Origin: Roseovarius sp. UBA3070
GTDB lineage: Bacteria; Pseudomonadota; Alphaproteobacteria; Rhodobacterales; Rhodobacteraceae
Direction: 5' to 3'
Length of the DNA: 13,069 bases
Assembly: GCA_002366775.1 (NCBI GenBank)
Contig: DFBW01000197.1
Coordinates: 1 to 13,069, forward strand
The position numbers and the translations under genes were made by a program. Shown here piece after piece: positions 1 through 7,082 of this stretch (within the stretch, counting starts at the first letter, position 1; every line of letters starts with the position of its first letter). The notes under the pieces are model-generated. The model worked only from the letters and a program-made list of their open reading frames with translations. It did no database searches and was not told where the DNA came from.

Positions 1-421
1 GGACATAAACATACTCGGCCAGCGCGCTATCGGTGGTGTCATTGGCGCTCAGAAACGCAGATGTCAAAGGTGTGGTATCTCGCTGGGGCATATCCGTCAG
101 AAACGTGACGAAAAATTCGTTCCCACCGGTATCTTCGTAAACCAGGCTAATTTCCATGTCAGACCCGCTGCGTGCCAGCATGCTGACCGTGTTGGTGACA
201 TTGGCCATCGCAACCTTGGCGCGGTCGATCGCATCAGGCCCGCCGTCAAGTTCTGCGGCGCCTGCCAGGGCCACTGAATCAGCGGCGACTTGCAAATCTG
301 CGTGGGCGTTATTGCCACGCCCGATGTCGATGATGATAAAGGCGTAGCCAATGAAAACTGGCATCACCAGCAAAGCAAGGATAAATACAAACCCTCTTTG
401 GTCGCGTCCGAAACGTCGCAT
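1..421 (-). CDS. tadG: TadG-like Flp pilus assembly protein, partial (runs off window start)
   Basis: Reading from ATG at 421 there is no stop before base 1, so at least 140 N-terminal residues are present and the C-terminus lies outside. The start MRRFGRDQRG is followed by one hydrophobic segment (about residues 11-32, ending IIIDIGRG) and then DLQVAADSVALAGAAELDG. This is the layout of the Tad N-terminal domain (PF13400 type): a short basic cytoplasmic tail, one transmembrane helix and an LQ.AAD.AALAGA motif. Proteins of this family are exported, membrane-anchored parts of the Flp/Tad pilus machine. The gene follows the TadD-like and prepilin peptidase genes on the same strand, which supports the role. 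A second in-frame ATG lies at 433; a GGGGG run five bases before 421 mildly favours 421. Function is by family resemblance. Confidence 0.75.
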   Translation of the reverse strand, partial: MRRFGRDQRGFVFILALLVMPVFIGYAFIIIDIGRGNNAHADLQVAADSVALAGAAELDGGPDAIDRAKVAMANVTNTVSMLARSGSDMEISLVYEDTGGNEFFVTFLTDMPQRDTTPLTSAFLSANDTTDSALAEYVYV

Positions 422-509
422 GATGGCCCCCATGACCTATGTTAAAAAGCGCTACTTAAAATTAGGTGCGTTTGCACGTCGGTTATTTTCACACAATTTT
501 CGATTTTCA

Positions 510-1007
510 TCAAGTTCCAGACAAAACACGAATAAGTGTGCAGGGAATGGCGGCCAGACACATAGGTACTGCATACGGCGCTTTGCCGGAGGTGCGGATC
601 TCACGCAGGCGGCCGGGAATGCCGGATTTAGCGCCAGATTTTGATGCAATGACCATCACCAGCAAGAAAGCTATCGTTGTGATCAGCAAAAGGATGGCGA
701 ATAGGCTGGCGGTATTGATGCCCATGAACAAACCCAGCCCGAAATACAGCTTCACATCCCCTGCCCCCATCAATCGCACCAGCCACATGACCAATCCCAG
801 AATGAACAGCAAAACGCCGACGCCGAGATCTCCAACAAAGGTTTGAAACCCGGTCAGCGCAACCCAGATCAGATAGAGCCCCAACAGAAGCAGGACCGAA
901 GTATTGCGGATTGTCAGATTGTTGAAATCGTACCAGGCGATGTAGATCAGCAAAGCCACCGCAGCCAGACCCACGACAACGGCGACAAATTCCAAGACCG
1001 TCTCCAT
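510..1007 (-). CDS. tadV: A24 prepilin peptidase (TadV/CpaA-like)
   Basis: A 165-residue, mostly hydrophobic protein with several transmembrane helices. It carries the two aspartates of the aspartic prepilin peptidases: D27 in AWYDFNNLTIRN, and D84 in the hallmark GxGD motif (MGAGDVKLYFG). The short length without an N-terminal methylase domain matches the TadV/CpaA subgroup, which cleaves Flp-type prepilins in the inner membrane. I chose ATG at 1007 because GGAG sits six bases upstream. The frame also opens at a TTG at 1025 that overlaps the TGA of the TadD-like gene, giving six extra residues, so the two genes are translationally close either way. The next gene downstream is TadG-like. Family is confident; the exact start is less so. 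Confidence 0.85.
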   Translation of the reverse strand: METVLEFVAVVVGLAAVALLIYIAWYDFNNLTIRNTSVLLLLGLYLIWVALTGFQTFVGDLGVGVLLFILGLVMWLVRLMGAGDVKLYFGLGLFMGINTASLFAILLLITTIAFLLVMVIASKSGAKSGIPGRLREIRTSGKAPYAVPMCLAAIPCTLIRVLSGT

Positions 1008-1021
1008 CAAGGGCTCCGGGT

Positions 1022-1525
1022 TCAAATGCCTTTCAGATCACCACTTGCGCGTTTCGGAAAATTGATCGAGTTGCGCAGCAATTCCAGATTGTTTGCCGCA
1101 ATCTCGTTCGCCGGGTCCATTTCATAGGCTTTCAGGAAATGCTTGCGTGCGCCTTTCAGGTTGCCGCGCAGCAAAAGCGAGTAGCCATAATTGTTGTGGA
1201 ACTCGATCCGATTGCCAATGACGGGTTGCAGCTTTTTGTAGGCCACGTCCGCTTTGTCAAACCGGCGCAGCATGTCTGCTGATGCAGCAAAGCCCAGCCA
1301 TGCGGCAGGATCGTTTGGCACAACGTCCAACGATTTATCGAACAAGGTATAAGACTTGCCGTAGTTGCCTTCTTTGAACTGTACCTTAGCGGCGACCAAT
1401 GGGTCATCATCCGGGTAATAGCTGCGGTTAGATGTGTCTTTGACCGAAAATAAACCATCGGCAAAACTGGATTCCTCGCAAGATGCAAGTCCAAGTATAA
1501 GTAATGCTGCAACAACTAGTCTCAT
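1022..1525 (-). CDS. tadD: TadD-like TPR lipoprotein
   Basis: A 167-residue protein with a lipoprotein signal peptide: MRLVVAALLILGLASC, lipobox LASC with the lipidated Cys at residue 16. The mature part has helical TPR-type repeats from about residue 46 to 150, including VAAKVQFKEGNYGKSYTLF, NDPAAWLGFAASADMLRRFD and AYEMDPANEIAANNL. In Flp/Tad systems TadD is such a periplasmic, outer-membrane-anchored TPR lipoprotein thought to help place the secretin. The prepilin peptidase and TadG-like genes directly downstream on the same strand fit this. The start has only a weak GGGA ribosome site. It is the first gene of this transcript group, with 182 bases to the glycan gene upstream; I saw no clear promoter there. 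A general TPR lipoprotein outside the Tad pathway is the alternative. Confidence 0.72.
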   Translation of the reverse strand: MRLVVAALLILGLASCEESSFADGLFSVKDTSNRSYYPDDDPLVAAKVQFKEGNYGKSYTLFDKSLDVVPNDPAAWLGFAASADMLRRFDKADVAYKKLQPVIGNRIEFHNNYGYSLLLRGNLKGARKHFLKAYEMDPANEIAANNLELLRNSINFPKRASGDLKGI

Positions 1526-1707
1526 TGTGTCCCAAGCCCCAAAACTATGGCGTATTCTGTGCCGCCATTTCTAAGTTCTTACGAAAATAAATTAACTCAT
1601 TACCTTGTACGCACTAGGCAGGATGTGATGCCCAATCAAGTATTCTCTGGGAAATTAGCGATTTATTAACCAGATGCGGTGTTTTTGCTACATCGTCAAA
1701 ACAGGGC

Positions 1708-3600
1708 TTATTCTGCACTGCCCCTGAAATCTTTGCAGTGATAGACGTAAAAAGCCGTGCTGTCGGGCAGTCCAAGCATTGGAATATGATCGCGGGCGGG
1801 CACGGACCAACTTTCCCGATAAAGCCCCTTTATCTGGGTGCGCATCACAATCAGGTCCAGTTCGGGCAGCTGTGTGCAGGCCTCGACAAACTGTGCTTTG
1901 TCAGATGGACCCTGTTGTGACGGGTCCAGTTTCGCCGGGCAAATCCCGCCGGGCCGCGCGGCAAAATCGGCGCCGTTCAGAACATGCAACGCCTCGGCGC
2001 GCCGGGCCACCTCAAACGCCTGACCGCGGAAAAACAATCCGCCCGCCTTTTGACGGCATGAAAAAAATTGTGGCTCTCTGAACTTAAGCCACATCAGGTC
2101 AATTGCGTCTTCCCAATACACCTGTCGGCCCGCAATGAGTTGTCGGATGTCCCTGGGCGGTGCCTCGGCACTGTCGATATAGGTTTGCCAGGGCGTTCGG
2201 TTGTCCGCAAACAGCACGCTGCCCGTCAGTGCTGTCGCGGCTGTCAGCCCCCTTAGCCAAGGCCGTATATGTGGACCTAACGCCAGAACCACCAGCAGGG
2301 CCACAACTACCCTCATTAACAGATCCAGATCGGGTGGCGTGGTTGCGCTGCCCATCGTCTTGATCAGGGGCAGTGTCAGAGCGGCCAGAATAATCACTGT
2401 CGCCACCGCCGCCAGTAACGCCTGTGCCCAGCGTCGCCAAATATAGTGCAGCCTGTATTCCACAAATATCGCCAATGCTGCGACCACTGCAGCAGCGGCA
2501 GAAATCCGGGGCACGTTGTCGGCCAGATGTTCCACCACCGAAATGGCCAGCGCCAGGCCGAATAATCTTTGTGCCAGGCTTCCCACAGGCAAAAGCGCCA
2601 GTACCGAAAAGGCAAGCAGATTGCCAATCAGCGTTAACCAGATCAACCCGCGCCACAGCTGCAACGATGTGATCAATCGGTTGCCCAACATGTCAGCCCC
2701 GATGGCCGAGACCACCTCAAGCGTCACGCCCACCAGCAGAACTGCCTTTGCGGCGCGGGCGTGATGCCCCGGGCCCAGCCAAATCGCCAATACGACTGAC
2801 AGTATTGGCAGGGCTTGCGTTGACATGCCTGAGGCACCCCATGTTGTGACGAATGCCAGCGATGTTTGCGACTTTAACAATGCCTGCCAGTCCGCATCGC
2901 TCACCTGCAACAGCCAGTAAAACGGCGGTACGCCGAACATTGCCAAGCCAAACAATATCGAGGCCCCGGCCACGGCCAACGCCAGATATTGCCGGAAAGA
3001 ACTGACCGTGAACCAGACCCAGAGCGCGGCAACCCCCAGCCCGGTCAGCGGATGCAACATAGCCGCAGCTGCCACCAGAACGGCGCCTTGCAGGTGGTAC
3101 CGTTTCAGGCTGGCAGTCAGCGCCAGCATGCCAAGGGCTTCGGCAAATGGGCGCGGGGTCACGAATTCTTCGGCATATGCCAATACGCCATCGCCGTAGC
3201 GTGGCATCAGCAAAATCGCCATGATCATCGCAATCAGCCGTTGCTGGGGGTCGGAAAACAATTGCTTTGCCAGCACAAACAGCGCCGCCGTCCAGCAGAT
3301 CAGCGCCAGCGCCCAGAACAGCATGTTGGCCTGTGTCAGCCCCAGCGCCTGCACCACCGGCGCATAGATCATCGTGAAAACGGTAAAGCTGTCCTGATTG
3401 CCATAGGTGAACACCACATCCTGGCTTATGGCTTCTGTGCCCAGTCGGTTCAGTGTCTGTGCAGCATAAAGAAGACTATCGTGGTGAAACCCCCGAAATG
3501 GTCGGGTCACCAGAATTGCCGCAACAATCAAAAACCAGGGGAATGTCCGTTGCCAGGCCCCCTGCCCTGATTGTGCGTCACTGATGCTATTTGTCCTCAT
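1708..3600 (-). CDS. Polytopic membrane protein, GT-C glycosyltransferase-like (unknown substrate)
   Basis: A 630-residue integral membrane protein. A short polar N-terminus precedes a first helix (about residues 20-32), then an outward-facing loop with an acidic residue (FHHDSLLY, D41), and many hydrophobic helices up to about residue 465. The remainder, about 165 residues, is soluble and likely periplasmic, with four cysteines (FFSCRQ, GGICPAK, VEACTQ, YHCKDF) that could form two disulfides. An acidic residue in the first outer loop plus a C-terminal periplasmic domain is the general plan of GT-C transferases using polyprenyl-phosphate sugars, but I do not recognise a named family. Its start overlaps the flavoprotein gene by 14 bases, so it is the third gene of the GtrA operon. 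Start ATG at 3600. Function is inferred from topology and context. Confidence 0.6.
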   Translation of the reverse strand: MRTNSISDAQSGQGAWQRTFPWFLIVAAILVTRPFRGFHHDSLLYAAQTLNRLGTEAISQDVVFTYGNQDSFTVFTMIYAPVVQALGLTQANMLFWALALICWTAALFVLAKQLFSDPQQRLIAMIMAILLMPRYGDGVLAYAEEFVTPRPFAEALGMLALTASLKRYHLQGAVLVAAAAMLHPLTGLGVAALWVWFTVSSFRQYLALAVAGASILFGLAMFGVPPFYWLLQVSDADWQALLKSQTSLAFVTTWGASGMSTQALPILSVVLAIWLGPGHHARAAKAVLLVGVTLEVVSAIGADMLGNRLITSLQLWRGLIWLTLIGNLLAFSVLALLPVGSLAQRLFGLALAISVVEHLADNVPRISAAAAVVAALAIFVEYRLHYIWRRWAQALLAAVATVIILAALTLPLIKTMGSATTPPDLDLLMRVVVALLVVLALGPHIRPWLRGLTAATALTGSVLFADNRTPWQTYIDSAEAPPRDIRQLIAGRQVYWEDAIDLMWLKFREPQFFSCRQKAGGLFFRGQAFEVARRAEALHVLNGADFAARPGGICPAKLDPSQQGPSDKAQFVEACTQLPELDLIVMRTQIKGLYRESWSVPARDHIPMLGLPDSTAFYVYHCKDFRGSAE

Positions 3601-5170
3601 GATAGTCTTGTTCGGTATTCACATCCCACATCTCGCGGCGCAGATCGCGTCCTTGGGCGATACCGTCCACTGCCACCATCGCCGTCAGGATCGAATGATC
3701 CTGATTGTTATAGCGATGCATCCCATTGCGCCCCACGCAATAAAGATTTTCGAATTGCATCACATAATTCTGAATTTGGTCAAATTTGTCATAGCTGCCG
3801 AAATAGGCCGGATAGGCCTTTTTCGTGCGCACAACGACCGCATCCAGCAGGTCCTCGGGCTGTGACACGCCCAGTTGTTTCAGCTCTTGGGTGGCAAACT
3901 TAATGATCTGTTTATCCGGGTCGTTCCAGAAAGCGTCGGCCTCATTCACGAAATATTCCAGACCCATCCAGATGGTCGCAGGATCAGCCACCAGATAAGG
4001 CGACCAGTTGTTAAAGATCTGCAACCGGCCGACTTTTACATCCGGCTCCTGCACATAGATCCAGTTGTCGGGCAGGCGTTCAGCCAGATTATGCGCCTCG
4101 GCCCCCTGCCCCAGCGTGACCTGTTTCAGCAAGACACCGACAGTGATGAAATCGCGGTAGGTCAGCCCGTCGGACACGGCCTGCACCGGTTCTGGCGCGG
4201 CGGGGCTCCAGCCGCCAATCAGCTCCTGAATGGGCATGGAGGAAAACACCATATCGCCATTGACGGTCTCGCGCTTGCCATTTTGCTCAATCTCGACTGA
4301 GGTGATGCGCCCGCCTTCATGGTTCACACCGACTACTTTTGTGTTGAAATGCAGCTCGCCTCCGGCATCGGTGATATTGCGCGCGACCGTCTCCCACAAC
4401 TGGCCGGGGCCGTGCTTGGGGTAAAGGAAGCGCTCAATCAAGCTGGTCTCCACATCCTTTTGCGAAATCGACGCCTGGCGCGGTTTCAGTTTGCTTAGCG
4501 CATGTTTGATCAGGCCTGAGATTGACACGCCCTTGATCCGCTGCGCGCCCCAGTCGGCGGGTATCTCGCGGCACGGCACGCCCCATACCTTCTCGGTATA
4601 ATTTTCGAAAAATGTCTCATACAGCGTCTTGCCAAAGCGGTTGATGACAAAATCTTCCAGCGTGTGCTCGGGTTTGATCGGAAACAGGCGGGCACGGCCA
4701 TAGCTGGCAAATATCTTCAGGCTGCGGCCTATCCCAAGGTTGGCAAAGGTCCGCGGCGCGAACTTGATCGGGTAGTCATAAAACTTGCGACCAAACAGAA
4801 TGCGCGACACCCGCGAGCGCACCAGCATCACCTCGTCGGTTTGCTCCGGGTCAGCGCCGGTTAGCGGCGCGTCAATCTCGCGGCTCTTGTTCTGATAGCT
4901 GATGGTGATGCTTTGCGCATCCTCGCTGACCCCCGCCTCAAGCGGCAGCACCTTGGCCCACCAATCCATCACCCGGTCGGATTTTGAGAAAAACCGGTGC
5001 CCGCCAATATCAATCCGGTTGCCCTTGTAATTGACAGTCTTAGAAATGCCGCCGACCTGAACATCGGCCTCAAAGATGATCGGCTTGATGTCGGTGCGCG
5101 TCACCAACTCGTAAGCGGCGGTCAGCCCGGCGGGCCCTGCCCCTATGATCAACGCAATCTTGTCGCTCAC
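3587..5170 (-). CDS. FAD-dependent oxidoreductase, UDP-galactopyranose mutase / protoporphyrinogen oxidase-like
   Basis: A 527-residue flavoprotein. The N-terminal Rossmann fold is clear: IIGAGPAG (residues 8-15) binds the FAD diphosphate and the acidic E35 in IIFEAD would bind the ribose. [10 protein letters not shown] (residues 56-65) and [18 protein letters not shown] in the middle are typical of the UGM-like/amine-oxidase-like group found in polysaccharide clusters. A second FAD contact is seen near the C-terminus ([16 protein letters not shown]). The start is GTG at 5170, overlapping the GtrA TGA as GTGA, which implies coupled translation. Together with GtrA and a GT-C-like partner it probably modifies a nucleotide- or lipid-linked sugar, but the substrate cannot be read from sequence. 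It is longer than classical UGM (about 370-400 residues), so a true mutase role is uncertain. Confidence 0.8.
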   Translation of the reverse strand: MSDKIALIIGAGPAGLTAAYELVTRTDIKPIIFEADVQVGGISKTVNYKGNRIDIGGHRFFSKSDRVMDWWAKVLPLEAGVSEDAQSITISYQNKSREIDAPLTGADPEQTDEVMLVRSRVSRILFGRKFYDYPIKFAPRTFANLGIGRSLKIFASYGRARLFPIKPEHTLEDFVINRFGKTLYETFFENYTEKVWGVPCREIPADWGAQRIKGVSISGLIKHALSKLKPRQASISQKDVETSLIERFLYPKHGPGQLWETVARNITDAGGELHFNTKVVGVNHEGGRITSVEIEQNGKRETVNGDMVFSSMPIQELIGGWSPAAPEPVQAVSDGLTYRDFITVGVLLKQVTLGQGAEAHNLAERLPDNWIYVQEPDVKVGRLQIFNNWSPYLVADPATIWMGLEYFVNEADAFWNDPDKQIIKFATQELKQLGVSQPEDLLDAVVVRTKKAYPAYFGSYDKFDQIQNYVMQFENLYCVGRNGMHRYNNQDHSILTAMVAVDGIAQGRDLRREMWDVNTEQDYHEDK

Positions 5171-5631
5171 TGCCCTGCCCTACCCGACTGCGTATTATGT
5201 GTTGCGCTGAAATCAGCCGTGCCGCGGCGAAAGCTGACATATTTATGCGCGATGAATGAATAAATCGCCGTGATCCCAACCGCCGCAATATGCGCCAGTG
5301 TTTCGGGCAATACTCCGGCCGGTGTGACCTGCGCCAACATCTCGGGCATCCCCAGATGCAGCGCTTGTGCAATAACGGTTGTCAGTGTCAGCCCGATGAC
5401 CGAGACGGCAAAAAAATCCATCATCTCGCGCTGCCGTGCCCGCCCCGATGGTGGATAGGTGAACCGCCGGTTCAGCACAAAACTGACCCCCATGCCTGAG
5501 ATAAACGCGAGGGCCACACTGACCGGATAACCAAACGTGCCGTTCAGGCCGGCCATGCCATACAGCAGATATCCGACCGCAATGTTCACCAAAGCGGCAA
5601 GCCCGGAACATAAGAGAAAGATGTGAAACAT
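5167..5631 (-). CDS. GtrA-family membrane protein
   Basis: A 154-residue protein with four hydrophobic helices (about residues 3-27, 33-54, 72-93 and 110-131). The GtrA signature is present twice: FVLNRRFTY (51-59) after helix 2 and [12 protein letters not shown] (124-135) after helix 4. GtrA-type proteins are small inner-membrane proteins proposed to flip polyprenyl-phosphate-linked sugars for O-antigen, teichoic acid or arabinogalactan modification. It heads a three-gene operon with the flavoprotein (GTGA overlap) and the GT-C-like protein, a frequent pairing for such modules. Start ATG at 5631; the AGG before it is only two bases away, so initiation looks weak, but the upstream in-frame sequence offers no better start. 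I could not identify a good promoter in the 224 bases upstream. Confidence 0.88.
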   Translation of the reverse strand: MFHIFLLCSGLAALVNIAVGYLLYGMAGLNGTFGYPVSVALAFISGMGVSFVLNRRFTYPPSGRARQREMMDFFAVSVIGLTLTTVIAQALHLGMPEMLAQVTPAGVLPETLAHIAAVGITAIYSFIAHKYVSFRRGTADFSATHNTQSGRAGQ

Positions 5632-5855
5632 AACCTGCTGCTCGGCCTTTACAGGCAGCGATTTTCGCCACCGACCTTCATTGATATTATTCAGTTAACC
5701 TGTTCTTGGGTGAGACCGTAGCCGCGGCGACCCCGTTCAGGCAAGCAAACTTTGCGAAATTCACCGTTGCGCGAAATGGTTACAACCGGTGTGACGCACA
5801 CTAAAAAGGTCAGCCATATTTTTGTCTCGGCCTGATGAATGGCCTGCGTCTGATA

Positions 5856-6569
5856 TCAGGCAACGATGACCACGTCAGATACATCCTCGTCCACAGCGCG
5901 GCACGCTGCCAGAATACGTTCTGACAAATGCGCCTGCACATATGACGCATGAAACCGGCTGGGCGCGCGCAATGTCAAACGCCCCCCTGCCCTGCCGTCG
6001 CGCGTGATCGCGGCCACCCATGACGCAAATGTTGCGGTGTCTTCACTATGCAGAACCGCCTGCGCCAATACCCATTCAGTGCCCGAAGAGATGTCTGGAG
6101 GTGCGACGGTGCCGTTTTTCGGAAATGGCACAACCGAACGATCAGCGCCCTGTCCTGTATCTGCCCCTGCCAGGCGGATTTCAAAATCAGGCCCTACAGA
6201 GGCCCAGCTGCCGCTTGTATCTTTTAGGATGCGTTCAATGTTGATGCTGTATTCCGTCACTCTGCCGCGCACACCCTGGCGTTTGACGACAAACCAGCCC
6301 AGCCCGCGCAGCACCGCAGTTTCGCGTTTTACCGTCCTTTGATCACATGACCACAGGCGCGCAATCTCGCGCTGGCCAACCGACAGTTCATCGCGGGTCC
6401 AGTTGTACCTGGCCGTTATCAGTGTGATGAGCCGTAATACCCTGCGCTGGTCAGTTTTGCCCAAAGCAAGCGCATGTGTCCCCAGAGCAGTGATAAGATC
6501 GTACTTGCGGGATGACGCACCATATCCCACTGGTCTTGTTTTGTGCATACGCTTTGCTTTCGTCGCCAA
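5856..6569 (-). CDS. DnaA-like plasmid replication initiator
   Basis: A protein of 237 residues. The N-terminal half (about 22-115) is a DNA-binding region with a helix-turn-helix/winged-helix pattern (LSVGQREIARLWSCDQRTV then GLGWFVVKRQGVRGRVTEYS). After a linker, residues 165-222 (EWVLAQAVLHSEDTATFASWV, GRLTLRAPSRFHASYVQAHL) match DnaA domain I, which in chromosomal DnaA is N-terminal and recruits the DnaB helicase. The AAA+ motor and domain IV of true DnaA are absent. This is the pattern of the DnaA-like replicases that define a plasmid class in Rhodobacterales. It is transcribed away from parAB across a 513-base gap that likely holds the origin. The start is TTG at 6569 with AAGAGG 11 bases upstream; ATG at 6548 is an alternative with no visible ribosome site. 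A TTG start would keep synthesis low, as suits an initiator. Confidence 0.82.
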   Translation of the reverse strand: MATKAKRMHKTRPVGYGASSRKYDLITALGTHALALGKTDQRRVLRLITLITARYNWTRDELSVGQREIARLWSCDQRTVKRETAVLRGLGWFVVKRQGVRGRVTEYSINIERILKDTSGSWASVGPDFEIRLAGADTGQGADRSVVPFPKNGTVAPPDISSGTEWVLAQAVLHSEDTATFASWVAAITRDGRAGGRLTLRAPSRFHASYVQAHLSERILAACRAVDEDVSDVVIVA

Positions 6570-6686
6570 TACGATGGCTGCCTCTTGGATGGGATCTTGC
6601 GCCCCAATTACTTTGAAATAGCGAACTGAGCCTAAACTCAGCGCTCTTTACTTCATTTACATGATTTGCGTCCAGTCAGCCGATTC

Positions 6687-6692
6687 TGTCAA
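6687..6692 (-). promoter_or_regulatory. Candidate -35 hexamer for the replicase
   Basis: The minus strand reads TTGACA here, an exact sigma-70 -35 hexamer, 118 bases before the replicase TTG start. The hexamer 17 bases downstream is GCAAAT, a poor -10 match, so this is only a candidate promoter. Confidence 0.25.
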
Positions 6693-6759
6693 GGGATTTC
6701 CCGTTTGTGACCTTCTCCCACTCCAAAATCAAAAAGAAAAATTGGTATTAATGGTATTG

Positions 6760-6780
6760 GGGGACATCTAGGGTGTCCCC
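6760..6780. promoter_or_regulatory. Inverted repeat GGGGACA-7-TGTCCCC, possible operator
   Basis: A perfect 7-base inverted repeat with a 7-base spacer, in which each arm is half of the parS-like palindrome but the two halves are in the opposite order (GGGGACA first). It sits between the replicase and parA and could be an operator for either, or a low-affinity ParB site. Confidence 0.4.
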
Positions 6781-6837
6781 TATTAGCGGGGTTTTGTCAC
6801 CCTATATCTTGTGGAGCGCGAAATTATGTCCCCTATT
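6774..6837 (+). repeat. Iteron-like direct repeats TGTCCCCTATT, helically phased
   Basis: Two identical 11-mers TGTCCCCTATT lie at 6774-6784 and 6827-6837, with a degenerate copy TGTCACCCTAT at 6795-6805. Starts are 21 and 32 bases apart, close to two and three helical turns, so all would face the same side of the DNA. The first seven bases equal half of the parS-like palindrome. They could bind the replicase (as iterons) or serve as ParB half-sites. Confidence 0.5.
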
Positions 6838-7002
6838 CCTGTGCCCGGAGCCGAGTTTCAGCGTTGCTGCTTCACGCAACAGTCCGAATCGGGCTTTTGC
6901 TGCATTTGCCAGGAAATGCTTGGGTTACCTGCCGCCTTATAACTGCTTTTATTAGAATATAATGCTTTGCGTACTTCTGCAAATCAGCGTAAATAGAAAA
7001 AA

Positions 7003-7049
7003 TGCAGGAATTAGCGTCCTTATAATTCAGCAAAACCTGCACACGCTAA
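7003..7049. repeat. Interleaved inverted repeats around the parA -10 box
   Basis: TGCAGG (7003-7008) and TTAGCGT (7011-7017) are followed by their complements CCTGCA (7036-7041) and ACGCTAA (7043-7049) in the same order, so the two pairs interleave rather than nest. The TATAAT lies between the arms. This looks like paired protein sites or a pseudoknot-capable leader rather than a simple hairpin. Confidence 0.4.
7021..7026 (+). promoter_or_regulatory. Candidate -10 box for parAB
   Basis: An exact TATAAT, 57 bases before the parA ATG, with no recognisable -35 at 16-18 bases upstream. A second TATAAT lies at 6958-6963. Transcription from 7021-7026 would start near 7033 and place the palindrome at 7058 inside the leader. 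Confidence 0.35.
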
Positions 7050-7057
7050 TATTCAAG

Positions 7058-7073
7058 TGTCCCCGCGGGGACA
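7058..7073. promoter_or_regulatory. parS-like palindrome, copy 1 (parA leader)
   Basis: Perfect 16-base palindrome TGTCCCCGCGGGGACA. Its last base is the first base of the parA Shine-Dalgarno AGGAGG (7073-7078), so it may act both as a ParB site and as an operator or hairpin that controls parA translation. Assignment as parS rests on its four copies confined to the parAB region. Confidence 0.75.
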
Positions 7074-7082
7074 GGAGGCAGA

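Larger units (their letters stand above)
6570..7082. other. Putative replication origin / divergent control region (no gene)
   Basis: The gap between the divergent replicase and parA genes holds no credible gene. It contains: a short dyad CTGAG-6-CTCAG (6626-6641) in the replicase leader; tandem TGGTATT repeats (6743-6749, 6752-6758); an inverted pair GGGGACA/TGTCCCC (6760-6780); three direct TGTCCCCTATT-type repeats (6774-6837); a dyad GTTGC-8-GCAAC (6863-6880); a dyad GCATTT-6-AAATGC (6902-6919); and an AT-rich stretch (about 6937-7056) with ATTAGCG motifs and two TATAAT hexamers. Repeats, dyads and an AT-rich segment beside an initiator gene are what a plasmid origin looks like. I found no exact DnaA box (TTATNCACA). 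Assignment as oriV is inferred. Confidence 0.6.

Noticed and set aside
2099..2656. 185-codon minus-strand open frame inside the GT-C-like gene
   Set aside because: Rich in G, R, S and A with no domain pattern; the overlapping frame gives a coherent membrane protein across 630 codons.
2989..3570. 193-codon plus-strand open frame
   Set aside because: Antisense shadow of the GT-C-like gene; composition heavy in Q, R, H and P, with no motif.
5831..5860. CCTGA/TCAGG inverted repeat at the replicase stop as a terminator
   Set aside because: Only a 5-bp stem with a long loop and no T run on the minus strand after it.
6773..6955. 60-codon plus-strand open frame in the origin gap, GTG start
   Set aside because: No proper ribosome-site spacing, cysteine- and proline-rich translation, and it runs through the direct repeats that better explain the sequence.
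6570..7082. Chromosomal-type DnaA boxes (TTATNCACA) in the origin gap
   Set aside because: No exact match found on either strand by eye; looser matches were not distinctive.
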